A stretch of 64,000 nucleotides of DNA from contig OW818654.1 in the NCBI GenBank assembly GCA_942492935.1, positions 682,001-746,000 of the forward strand, given 5' to 3'. The notes under the pieces were generated by a model. The model ran no database searches. It had not been told where the DNA came from and saw only the letters and a list, made by a program, of their open reading frames with translations. The stretch is from JANJUO01 sp942492935. GTDB lineage: Bacteria > Bacteroidota > Ignavibacteria > Kapaibacteriales > UBA2268. Within the stretch, counting starts at the first letter, position 1. Every line of letters starts with the position of its first letter. Below, in pieces: positions 56,670 through 63,820 of the stretch. The translations under genes and the position numbers were made by a program.

Positions 56670-56925
56670 CAAAAAACTCGGGCTACCTTTTTCAGTAGTC
56701 CGATTTGTATTTCTAATATCTGTTGCGTTTTGTGTAGTGAGTGTAAAGTAGTTTGTGGGATTTTTTTATGTTTAGATGGACTCCACCTTTCTCAAATTTG
56801 ATTTTATTTGAATAATTGTTCCATTTCGATGTGGAGTCAATCTGAAAACTAAAGATGTTGCCAGCCCACAAACAGTTTGGAGAATGATAAAATAAAACTA
56901 AATTAATTACTTCTAAAGATGTGAT
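56670..56925. repeat. Composite boundary repeat, copy A
   Basis: From left: terminator-like hairpin CGGGCTAC...GTAGTCCG (56679-56702), conserved TCTGTTGCGTTTTGTGTAG, outer arm GTTTGTGGG, inner arm AGATGGACTCCACCT, AT-rich spacer, GTGGAGTCAATCTGAA, then GCCAGCCCACAAACAG with TTTGG behind it, and an ATAAAATAAAAC tail. It lies between the GNAT-like unit and hicB. The whole stretch folds on itself. Confidence 0.8.
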
Positions 56926-56964
56926 TTGTAAATAATTTTGCTTATAATAAATTGGATTTTTTCG

Positions 56965-57168
56965 ATGAAAATAAAGGTAATCATTCATAATTGCGAAGAA
57001 GGTGGTTATTGGGCTGAAGTTCCATCAATCCCAGGTTGTGTAACGCAGGGCGAAACTTATCAAGAATTAATTACTAATTTATACGAAGCAGTAGAAGGTT
57101 GCTTATCTATTGACTTAAATGATTATATATTAGAAGGCGACTCCAAAGTGATGGAACTTGCTGTATGA
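56965..57168 (+). CDS. HicB-type antitoxin (unit 2)
   Basis: 67 residues, a short HicB without a DNA-binding tail. The core GGYWAEVPSIPGCVTQGETYQELITNLYEAVEG is the family pattern. The start is the ATG at 56965; an in-frame TTG at 56938 is less likely. Its stop overlaps the hicA ATG by 4 bases. It would bind and neutralise HicA, but the HicA gene here is frameshifted. Confidence 0.85.
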   Translation: MKIKVIIHNCEEGGYWAEVPSIPGCVTQGETYQELITNLYEAVEGCLSIDLNDYILEGDSKVMELAV

Positions 57169-57372
57169 AATCTTTGACTGGCAAAGAGTTAATAAAATTA
57201 TTGAAGTCAATAGAATGGGAATTAGCAAGAATTAAAGGGCAGTCATCATATTTTTGTAAAAGATGGATTTGAGCATAGAATTTCAGTTCCTGTTCACGGA
57301 AATCAAAATATTAAAATTGGTTTACTAAAACATATTTTGAAAATTGCCCAAATTGATGAAGATATCATATAA
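57165..57372 (+). pseudogene. HicA mRNA-interferase gene with a +1 frameshift (unit 2)
   Basis: The frame starts MKSLTGKELIKLLKSIEWEL, the normal HicA start, and then breaks at a GGG run (57227-57235 area; one G too many). In the shifted frame GSHHIFVKDGFEHRISVPVHG follows, which is the HicA catalytic part with its His, then IKIGLLKHILKIAQIDED and a stop. Without the extra base the gene would be about 68 codons and complete. The single-base change in a run suggests slippage or a read error. Confidence 0.85.
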
Positions 57373-57438
57373 TCAAAATCTCTCCAACAAAAATTCAGCC
57401 ATGATAATCAATTATTTTTTAATTCCCACAAAATCCAT

Positions 57439-57650
57439 CGGGCTACCTTTTTCAGTAGTCCGATTTGTATTTCTAATATCTGTTGCGTTTTGTGTAGTGA
57501 GTGTAAAGGAGTTTGTTTAGATGCCCCCACCTTTATTCAATTTTGATTTGATTTGAATAATTGTTCAATTTCGAGGTGGAGTAAATCTGATTAATTAAAG
57601 ATGTTGCCAGCCCACAAAACGGCTGGGGAAAAATAAAAATAAATTATGCT
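57439..57650. repeat. Composite boundary repeat, copy B
   Basis: Nearly the same text as copy A up to TCTGTTGCGTTTTGTGTAG. The left inner arm is altered (AGATGCCCCCACC) and the right arm is AGGTGGAGTAAATCT. The box AGCCCACAAAACGGCTGGGG follows directly before the ParE-type pair. Between 57373 and 57688 nothing else is seen. Confidence 0.8.
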
Positions 57651-57688
57651 TTAAAACTTCTTTTATCTATTTATTAAGGATATGCAAA

Positions 57689-57916
57689 ATGGAAATTTCA
57701 CAAAAAAATGAAATCATTTCTTTTTTATTGGAATTGCCTCCTTTGGAAAAAGCCGATTTAATAGATAAATTACTATCAAGTTTTTCTTCAAATAATGAAA
57801 AAGAAATTGAGAGTTTATGGGCTGAAGAATCCGAGAATAGACTTTCTAATTATTTCCAAAAAAACATAAAAGCCACACCAATGGATTTGGTTTTCAATAG
57901 GATAAATATTCAATAA
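57689..57916 (+). CDS. Addiction-module antitoxin component (PF09720-like)
   Basis: 75 residues. ELPPLEKADLIDKLLSSF and the later LWAEESENRL are typical of this antitoxin group. An AAGGA site precedes the ATG by about 9 bases. Its stop shares one base with the start of the toxin gene. Confidence 0.8.
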   Translation: MEISQKNEIISFLLELPPLEKADLIDKLLSSFSSNNEKEIESLWAEESENRLSNYFQKNIKATPMDLVFNRINIQ

Positions 57917-58212
57917 TGAGTTTGCCAGTTTATTTTTTAGAACCTGCTGAAAAAGAGTTTTTGGATGCAATTGATTTTTATAACAATGAATCTATTGGAT
58001 TAGGGTTTGAATTTGCAAAAGAAATTCAAAAATCAATCAATTTAATAATTGAATATCCATTGATTTGGTCGAAATTCTCAACAAATTCTCGAAAATGTAA
58101 GTGCAAGAGATTCCCATATAATATTATTTATAGTGTAGTAAACTCTTCTATCATAATCGTAGCAATAATGCACACAAGTAGAAAGCCAAATTACTGGAAA
58201 TCAAGAATATGA
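57916..58212 (+). CDS. ParE/RelE-superfamily toxin, apparently intact
   Basis: 98 residues. EFLDAIDFYNNESIGLGFEF, then RFPYNIIYSVVNSSIIIVAIMHTSRKPNYW, has the ParE fold and tail pattern. It is complete, unlike most toxins nearby. It overlaps the antitoxin by one base (TAATG). Gyrase or mRNA could be the target. Confidence 0.85.
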   Translation: MSLPVYFLEPAEKEFLDAIDFYNNESIGLGFEFAKEIQKSINLIIEYPLIWSKFSTNSRKCKCKRFPYNIIYSVVNSSIIIVAIMHTSRKPNYWKSRI

Positions 58213-58267
58213 TAATTTCAAATAGTATTTGTGTACAAAAAGAAAAATATTAAGCAAATCCCAATTC

Positions 58268-58290
58268 CCCCAGCCCAAACTAATCTGGGG
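58268..58290. repeat. AGCCC...CTGGGG box before the DUF4160 pair
   Basis: CCCCAGCCCAAACTAATCTGGGG followed by AATGATAAAATAA. The C and G runs can pair. The same box precedes the other units of the array. Confidence 0.7.
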
Positions 58291-58360
58291 AATGATAAAA
58301 TAATGTTGTGTTAATTGCGTTTTATAAATGGTTGTTTAATAATTATTTTTTGTGTTTATT

Positions 58361-58627
58361 ATGCCAACATTGAGTATTTTTTTTGGAATAATTATCAAAA
58401 TGTACAGAGAGGTAAATAGCAGACACAATTTACCTCACATACATGCAGAGTATCAAGAATATGAAGCAGTTGTTTCATTGGACGGAGAAATCTTAAGTGG
58501 AGAATTGCCTTCAAAGAAAATGAAATTAGTTCAAGCATGGTTAGAAATTCACAACGAAGATTTGAAAGCAAATTGGAAATTACTTAGTGATGGTAAAGAG
58601 TATTTCAAAATTGACCCATTAAGATAG
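58361..58627 (+). CDS. DUF4160 protein (putative module component)
   Basis: 88 residues from ATG 58361. NSRHNLPHIHAEYQEYEAVVSLDGEILSGELP is the DUF4160 core, with the conserved HxH (LPHIH). It precedes a DUF2442 gene by 1 base. DUF4160-DUF2442 pairs are often listed as putative TA modules, without experimental proof known to me. Confidence 0.85.
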   Translation: MPTLSIFFGIIIKMYREVNSRHNLPHIHAEYQEYEAVVSLDGEILSGELPSKKMKLVQAWLEIHNEDLKANWKLLSDGKEYFKIDPLR

Positions 58628-58628
58628 T

Positions 58629-58862
58629 ATGAGAACTATTAAACCAATAAAAGTAATTCCAAAAGAAAATTATTATCTTGAAATTCTGTTTTCAAATGGT
58701 GAAATTAGAAATTTTGATTGTAACCCTTATTTGAATGGTGATTGGTTTTCTGAATTACTTGATGAACAAAAATTTAATACTGTTAGAATTTCTGGTAACA
58801 CAGTAGAATGGGCATCAGGGCAGGATTTATGTCCAGATTGTATTTATGATAATAGTATTTGA
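58629..58862 (+). CDS. DUF2442 protein (partner of DUF4160)
   Basis: 77 residues. YYLEILFSNGEIRNFDCNPYLNG and VEWASGQDLCPDCIYDNS are the family pattern. It starts immediately after the DUF4160 stop. Intact. Confidence 0.85.
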   Translation: MRTIKPIKVIPKENYYLEILFSNGEIRNFDCNPYLNGDWFSELLDEQKFNTVRISGNTVEWASGQDLCPDCIYDNSI

Positions 58863-58867
58863 TTCAC

Positions 58868-58897
58868 CTCAGCCCAAAATTCCAAACCGACTGGGGA
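58868..58897. repeat. AGCCC...CTGGGG box before the second HicB
   Basis: TCAGCCCAAAATTCCAAACC and GACTGGGG, followed by AATATAAAATAAAAC, as in the other boundary boxes. Confidence 0.65.
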
Positions 58898-58962
58898 ATA
58901 TAAAATAAAACTAATACAAATTTGTCATAATATTTGTTTGTCAATTGTTATGGGGAGTAATT

Positions 58963-59148
58963 ATGTTTACTTATAAAATTGAACCTGATGGCGATGAATT
59001 TCATACATGGATTCCAGAACTTCCTGGATGCCATACTCATGGTAAAACAGTTGCCGAAGCAATGGAAAATTTGAAAGATGCGATGATGCTTTATCTTGAA
59101 GTAGAATTAGAACAAGAAATTGCCGAGCAAGTTTTAGAGTTTGCGTAA
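58963..59148 (+). CDS. HicB-type antitoxin (unit 5)
   Basis: 61 residues from ATG 58963. FTYKIEPDGDEFHTWIPELPGCHTHGKTVAEAMENLKDA is the HicB core. Its TAA shares a base with the start of the hicA gene (TAATG). Short form without DNA-binding tail. Confidence 0.85.
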   Translation: MFTYKIEPDGDEFHTWIPELPGCHTHGKTVAEAMENLKDAMMLYLEVELEQEIAEQVLEFA

Positions 59149-59327
59149 TGAAACCAAAGTAATTAATCAAATTACTTGAGAAGCAAGGATTTATGTTCAT
59201 AAGACAAACAGGAAGCCACGCTATTTTCAAAAAGAATAAAGCAAAAATGGTTGTTGTTCCTATTCATAATCGAGATATTCTTACTGGTACTTTGAATTCT
59301 ATAATGAAAGATGCTGACCTCCTTTAA
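59148..59327 (+). pseudogene. HicA gene with a nonsense codon at position 5 (unit 5)
   Basis: ATG AAA CCA AAG TAA then the frame continues openly as LIKLLEKQGFMFIRQTGSHAIF, KMVVVPIHNRDI and DADLL to a TAA at 59325-59327. MKPKELIKLLEK is the usual HicA start, so the TAA stands where GAA (Glu) is expected. The catalytic GSHAIF is behind the stop. Re-initiation at an ATG at codon 16 would lose the first strand or helix. Confidence 0.88.
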
Positions 59328-59331
59328 GGAA

Positions 59332-59375
59332 TCCAAAGCATATTAAAGTTGGTTTGCTAATAAACTATAACATAG
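59332..59375 (+). pseudogene. Possible 3' remnant of another hicA
   Basis: A short stretch reads NPKHIKVGLLINYN, similar to the C-terminal GNQNIKIGLLKHIL of the unit-2 HicA. No start or catalytic part. Weak because it is short. Confidence 0.35.
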
Positions 59376-59394
59376 GCAACACACGGCTGGGATG

Positions 59395-59718
59395 TTAAAT
59401 TACTGAAATTTCGATGCCTTCTTTGATAATTTGATTAGCAAACAAATTTTTTTTGTTAAAGTCTTCAGGTCGAAAGGGAACAGGTGAAATATCAGTATTA
59501 ATTGAAACTATATACTTACGGATTAGTTCCTTATCTAAAAAGCGATTTCCAGAAAATGATTCAGAAATCAATGCAACATCAATATCACTATATTCATTAT
59601 AATTACCTTTAGCATAAGAGCCAAAAAGCACAGCATTAGTCAAATTTATTTGATTTTGCTTAAGTTCTGCAATTAATTCTTTGATAGTTTCTATAATTCT
59701 ATTTGGGACTATATCCAT
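59395..59718 (-). CDS. MNT-type nucleotidyltransferase antitoxin
   Basis: 107 residues. The nucleotidyltransferase signature AVLFGSYAKGNYNEYSDIDVALIS is complete (GSYAKG and the two Asp). In HEPN/MNT modules this protein AMPylates and silences the HEPN ribonuclease. Its start overlaps the end of the remaining HEPN frame. Intact. This unit is on the minus strand, against the rest of the array. Confidence 0.87.
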   Translation of the reverse strand: MDIVPNRIIETIKELIAELKQNQINLTNAVLFGSYAKGNYNEYSDIDVALISESFSGNRFLDKELIRKYIVSINTDISPVPFRPEDFNKKNLFANQIIKEGIEISVI

Positions 59719-59889
59719 TGTAATTCCTGTTTGATTAATTCCAAATTTTCATAAGCAAATTCTTTTGTTGCCACTTTGTAAAAAAAACAAAGCCCAATGA
59801 TATTCTCCTGATTGAAATAATTTTTCCGCAGTAACTAAATCACTTTCTGCGGTTTGAATCCAGTATGATATTTTGCTTTTTATTTCCAT
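59709..59889 (-). pseudogene. HEPN toxin gene with internal deletion and frameshift
   Basis: From ATG 59889 the frame reads MEIKSKISYWIQTAESDLVT and AEKLFQSGEYHWALFF, the normal HEPN start. After a T-run it changes frame, and the shifted frame gives FYKVATKEFAYENLELIKQE, then LQWI and a TAG (59709) overlapping the MNT start. That is the usual HEPN end. The middle ~70 residues with the catalytic R-x4-6-H are missing. So about 60 codons remain of ~130. Confidence 0.75.
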
Positions 59890-59989
59890 ATTGGTTTTAA
59901 CGAATTCATTAGAATATTATTATCAAAAAAATATACAATCTTGTTAACGACATTGAAAAATTAAAATCTATATGTAATTTTAATCAATA

Positions 59990-60110
59990 TGGTTGATTGG
60001 CAACAAAAGATGTCCTCCACCTGTCTTTTCAATTTTGATTTTATTTTAATAATTGTTCAATTTTGAGGTGGAGTCCATCTGAAATCTAAAGTTGTTTTCT
60101 CGACTGGTGA
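59990..60110. repeat. Boundary repeat before the VapBC unit
   Basis: GATGTCCTCCACCTGTCTT, AT-rich spacer with GATTTTATTTTAATAATTG, then AGGTGGAGTCCATCTGAAA and CGACTGGTGAAATATAAAAT. Same family as the other boundary repeats, shorter on the left. The region 59890-60162 holds nothing else. Confidence 0.75.
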
Positions 60111-60162
60111 AATATAAAATAATCAAATTTCAAATTCGTTTCTAAATAAGAGAATTAATGAT

Positions 60163-60390
60163 GTGCTTATGGAAACAATTACTGATATAAAAACAAATAT
60201 TTATTTGAAGGTAAAATCAAATTCTAAATCAATAAAAGACAGCAGAAAAGTTGTAAATAAAAATGCAAAAATTCTTTCAGATAAACATAATTTAATGAAA
60301 TTTGCTGGAATTTTGAATGACGATGATGCTGTTGAATTAATGAACAATATTGCAGATTGTAGAATAATTAATTTGGATGATTGGAATTGA
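60163..60390 (+). CDS. VapB-like antitoxin
   Basis: About 75 residues; Met at 60169 (METITDIKTN) is the likelier start. It is small, basic in the first half, and ends GILNDDDAVELMNNIADCRI, as VapB-type antitoxins do before a PIN toxin. Its TGA overlaps the VapC TTG start (TTGA). Family recognised by position and end pattern. Confidence 0.7.
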   Translation: MLMETITDIKTNIYLKVKSNSKSIKDSRKVVNKNAKILSDKHNLMKFAGILNDDDAVELMNNIADCRIINLDDWN

Positions 60391-60770
60391 AGTATTTATT
60401 GGATACCAATATAATTATTGCCTTTCTTAAAAATGACTCAAATGTTGTTGATTTTATTGAAAATATAGAACTTATTAATGTTTCAGCGATAACAACGGGT
60501 GAAATGTTTTTTGGTGCTTATCGCTCACAAAAATCTAATATCAATTTTGAAATTTACTCCAATTTCTTTAGTTTCTGCAATATTCTAAAAATATCAAATG
60601 ATATTTCAAAATTTCATGAAAAGATAAAAAATGAATTAAAAAATATTGGCAAACCTATTCCAGAGAATGATTTATGGATAGCTGCAAATTCATTAGAATA
60701 TTCCCTAACTTAGGTAACACGAGATATACATCTATTGAGCGTAGGAATGCTTGATACATTAAAGTTATAA
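60387..60770 (+). pseudogene. VapC PIN-domain toxin with premature TAG
   Basis: From TTG 60387 the frame gives MKYLLDTNIIIAFL (first Asp), TTGEMFFGA (Glu) and PENDLWIAANSLEYSLT (third Asp) and then TAG at 60711-60713. In the same frame VTRDIHLLSVGMLDTLKL follows to a TAA at 60768-60770, exactly the usual PIN end with the fourth acidic residue (TRD). So the gene was 127 codons and is cut after ~108. Most of the active site remains, but the last strand is lost. Confidence 0.85.
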
Positions 60771-60890
60771 CACACCAGCCCAATCTGGTTATAGAAATTT
60801 CTTTTCTCAAGATTTCCAAAAAATAAAATTCGGGCTACCTTTTTCAGTAGTCCGATTTGTATTTCTAATATCTGTTGCGTTTTGTGAATT
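60771..60890. repeat. Boundary repeat copy C (truncated)
   Basis: CCAGCCCAATCTGGTTATAG, then AAATTTCTTTTCTCAAGATT as also seen near 56.64 kb, then the CGGGCTAC...GTAGTCCG hairpin and TCTGTTGCGTTTTGTG, where it stops. The inner inverted repeat is missing. Confidence 0.7.
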
Positions 60891-60990
60891 ATCAGAAAAT
60901 ATTACATTTACCCAAAAGAAATATGCAACTTTTTTAAGTCTAAAACATCTATTTGTTTGAGTTGGTTTAGTAAAGATTGAAAATGCAATT

Positions 60991-61527
60991 GTGAATAAAG
61001 AAAAGCAAGAAATATTCCTTGAATTATTAAGCGAAGTAAATGATAGTTTATTTATGTATGCATTGGCATTAGAAAAAAGCAAAGCAAATGCTGAAGATTT
61101 GGTACAAGACACAATAATCGCCACTTATGAAAAATTTGAAGAATTTAGAAATTATGCAAGTTTCAAAGGTTATATTTTTAAAGTTTTGAGAAGTAAGTTC
61201 AGACAAAAATACAGAAGAAGTTGGTTGTTTGGAAAATATGAAGAATATGCTGAAAAAAAAATGATTTCTAATGATTATATACCTGATTTACCTTTGGAAA
61301 TTGAAACTTTATATAAAGCTCTCAATGAATTACCCGAAAAGCAAAAAGAGGCATTAGTTTTATTTGAAATTTCAGGATTTTCAATAGAAGAAATTTGCAA
61401 CATTCAAAATAGTAGTTTATCTGCAGTAAAATCAAGATTAAAGAGAGCAAGAGAAAAATTAAGGGTGATTATACAAAATCAAGACGATTATATTAAATCT
61501 GAAGAATTTATATTGTTTAATAATTAA
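60991..61527 (+). CDS. ECF-type sigma factor
   Basis: 178 residues from the GTG at 60991 (MNKEKQEIFLELL). The sigma-2 region (LEKSKANAEDLVQDTIIATYEKF) and the sigma-4 helix-turn-helix (LPEKQKEALVLFEISGFSIEEICNIQ) are present. The next gene 13 bases on carries an N-terminal part and membrane helix like an anti-sigma factor. The pair sits inside the repeat-bounded region and probably came with it. Confidence 0.88.
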   Translation: MNKEKQEIFLELLSEVNDSLFMYALALEKSKANAEDLVQDTIIATYEKFEEFRNYASFKGYIFKVLRSKFRQKYRRSWLFGKYEEYAEKKMISNDYIPDLPLEIETLYKALNELPEKQKEALVLFEISGFSIEEICNIQNSSLSAVKSRLKRAREKLRVIIQNQDDYIKSEEFILFNN

Positions 61528-61540
61528 TTAAAACAAAACA

Positions 61541-63229
61541 ATGAAAAATATTGACAATAATTTAAATAAATATTTTGAAAGTGCAAGAAATTTCAAATCT
61601 CCAATTTCAGTTGAAAAAGCGCGCATTTTAATTGAAATAGTTGAATCCAATATTGTACTTCAAAAGTCATTTCCAACCTTCATAGGAAAAATCACAATGG
61701 CTTCAATATCAATTCTCTTAATTACATTTTTTGTAATTACAAATCCGTTTATTTCTGATGATAAACAAGAATCAAATAGTAAAAATGAAATCAAAAGCTC
61801 TCAAATGAATATTCGCAAGATTGAAACAAAAAACAGTTTAGAAAAATCAACAAATAATAAAATTGAAAAGGCAAGTATTGCAAATAATTTGTCTACAAAT
61901 GATCATTACCAAGAAGTTGCATTATCAAAAACTGATAAAAAACCAACAACAAAAATTCAGGGATTGAATACAATTCAGCTAACTGAAGCTGAACTTATAG
62001 AGTTTGGTATCAAATATTATACTAAAAATGATGGTAATGAGATTTATCCGGGGATTGGCTTTTGGTCTCCATTAGGTGATAAAGCTGCAATGAATCAAGT
62101 CTATTATTTATCCAAATATTCTGAACATAAACAGCAAGAATTACCATTAGATTCAGGAGTAAAATACATAAAAATATATCCAAATTATATAACAAATTAT
62201 AAAGGCAAGTACTTTTTAGAAACTTTTGTTTCAGCAAATCATCAAATTGACATCAATGAATTTGAGCCATTTAGCAATTCATTAAATAGTTTTCTTAAGT
62301 TAGAATTGAATGAAGGTTCAATGCCTGCCGAAATTCCACAGGATATAGATAATCAATTGTCCGAACTTCAAAATTTATTTTCCAAAGTTAAAAATAAACC
62401 TGTAAATTATATTGAAATTGCCAATAAAATTGATGCAAAATTTAAGCAATTGGACAAATATTTTTCATCATTTTCTAATAATACAAATATTATCTCAGAG
62501 CAAAACAAAGCACTACAACTAACTCCTGAGGATTCAAATTTATCAAGTGTAATGGCTGTTTACTTAAATAAAGAACCAGATAGTTCAGACTTTGCTTGGA
62601 GGGATAGTATGGCAAAAATGGGTGTAAAACTTGTATTTGGAAAACTTCCATTAACAATGAGAAAGTACCTTGAAAGTAACTACCAAGAACTTGCTAAAAT
62701 TTTAATTGATTACAAAGAGAAATACGAAAATTATATTCTTGTGAACAAATTTGTAGCGATGGAAGTTCCATTCAAAAATGATAAAAACAATGAGGGATTA
62801 TTTTTTTGGTTTTATCCATCTCAGACTCTTATCAGTGCATTGCCTGAAAGATTCAGAGAGAGTTTGTCTAAGGAATTTCAACTTTTAGAAAATGAAGAAG
62901 CGATTTGCGGTAATAAAATTGATGCAGAAAAATTATATCTTGATGTTTGGCGTGCTTGTAGTGGAGCAATAGAAAATTTAAGAATATTTCCAAACCCGAT
63001 ACAAAATGAAATGCATGTGAAATTTGAATTGAAAGAGGATAGAGAAATTCAATATGAATTGTATGACATTCATGGAAATAAAATCGAGAATTTATTTGTA
63101 CCAAGAAGTTATAAATCAGGAAGTCAAACAGCACTTTTTGATTTTGCATACTTGAAATCAGGAATGTATTTATTTGCAGTAAGGTCAAATAAGGGCGAAT
63201 TTGCTGTGCAGAGATTCATTAAAGATTAG
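61541..63229 (+). CDS. Anti-sigma-like membrane protein with a T9SS-type C-terminal tail
   Basis: 562 residues. The first ~48 are cytoplasmic, followed by one membrane helix (about 50-70, GKITMASISILLITFFVITN), as in anti-sigma factors; no cleavable signal is seen. A large extracytoplasmic part of unknown fold follows. The last ~85 residues (NLRIFPNPIQNEMHVKFEL ... GMYLFAVRSNKGEFAVQRF) read as a T9SS type A sorting domain. A membrane-anchored protein with a secretion tail is unusual. It may be a fusion that lets a surface event reach the sigma factor, but that is inference. Confidence 0.65.
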   Translation: MKNIDNNLNKYFESARNFKSPISVEKARILIEIVESNIVLQKSFPTFIGKITMASISILLITFFVITNPFISDDKQESNSKNEIKSSQMNIRKIETKNSLEKSTNNKIEKASIANNLSTNDHYQEVALSKTDKKPTTKIQGLNTIQLTEAELIEFGIKYYTKNDGNEIYPGIGFWSPLGDKAAMNQVYYLSKYSEHKQQELPLDSGVKYIKIYPNYITNYKGKYFLETFVSANHQIDINEFEPFSNSLNSFLKLELNEGSMPAEIPQDIDNQLSELQNLFSKVKNKPVNYIEIANKIDAKFKQLDKYFSSFSNNTNIISEQNKALQLTPEDSNLSSVMAVYLNKEPDSSDFAWRDSMAKMGVKLVFGKLPLTMRKYLESNYQELAKILIDYKEKYENYILVNKFVAMEVPFKNDKNNEGLFFWFYPSQTLISALPERFRESLSKEFQLLENEEAICGNKIDAEKLYLDVWRACSGAIENLRIFPNPIQNEMHVKFELKEDREIQYELYDIHGNKIENLFVPRSYKSGSQTALFDFAYLKSGMYLFAVRSNKGEFAVQRFIKD

Positions 63230-63251
63230 AAAACTTTTCCTCTAAATTCAT

Positions 63252-63425
63252 CGGGCTACCTTTTACAGTAACCCGATTTGTTTTTCTAATATCTGTTGCG
63301 TTTTGTGTAGTGAGTGTGGAGCAGTTTGTGGGATTTTATTTATGTTTAGATGGACTCCACCTAATTTTGAAATTTGATTATATTTGAATAATTGTTCAAT
63401 TGCGAGGCGAAAGTCCATCTATTTA
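63252..63425. repeat. Composite boundary repeat, copy D
   Basis: CGGGCTAC...GTAACCCG hairpin (both sides changed but still paired compared with copies A to C), TCTGTTGCGTTTTGTGTAG, GTTTGTGGG, AGATGGACTCCACCT, AT spacer, then GGCGAAAGTCCATCT. No AGCCC box follows on the right; a GTGTCGGACATC inverted repeat does (63453-63522). Confidence 0.8.
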
Positions 63426-63452
63426 AAGTGTAAAAGAGTAAGAAAATCCCAG

Positions 63453-63522
63453 ATGTCCGACACTTGAACATGAAGATTGCTTCAAATTACATCAAAATTG
63501 AAAATAAGTGTCGGACATCTTT
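63453..63522. repeat. Long-spaced inverted repeat GATGTCCGACACTT/AAGTGTCGGACATC
   Basis: 14-base arms with a spacer of about 40 bases. The same arm sequence forms the hairpin near 442 and appears singly near 35.28 and 35.62 kb. Behind it no gene until 63590. Confidence 0.65.
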
Positions 63523-63589
63523 TCCGAAATATCAAAATTATAAGAACCTCACCTCTTATCCAACACACTGCTAAAGAAAATCAAATTGC

Positions 63590-63820
63590 TTATTGTGTTT
63601 TACTTGCTTCCAATTTTTCTGCTACCCAAAATTTGATAATAGATTGGCGAGTAACTCCAAGTTTGGATGCTTCTAAATCAATTTTTTGCAGCATCCATAG
63701 CGGAACATCTATATTAATTCTTTTGGGATGATGATTTGTTCTTACAGATTGATTTAAATCAAGATATTCAGTTAAATCTTCACCATTATCAAATTTTTCT
63801 TCAAAATCAATTGCTTTCAT
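63590..63820 (-). CDS. BrnA/CopG-like antitoxin
   Basis: 76 residues. KRINIDVPLWMLQKIDLEASKLGVTRQSIIKFWVAEKLE is a ribbon-helix-helix DNA-binding domain as in BrnA/CopG antitoxins. It overlaps the end of the brnT-like gene upstream on the same strand by 14 bases. Likely autoregulates the pair. Confidence 0.85.
   Translation of the reverse strand: MKAIDFEEKFDNGEDLTEYLDLNQSVRTNHHPKRINIDVPLWMLQKIDLEASKLGVTRQSIIKFWVAEKLEASKTQ

Noticed and set aside
57439..57460. Boundary hairpins as plain TA-gene terminators only
   Set aside because: The hairpin could end transcripts, but the conserved sequence continues for more than 150 bases with further inverted arms, more than termination needs.
13941..60770. 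Stop-codon recoding as the reason for in-frame stops in the RT, hicA and vapC genes
   Set aside because: All three stop codons occur at the lesions (TAA, TGA, TAG), in place of different residues, and many ordinary genes in the window end with each of them. No single reassignment fits.
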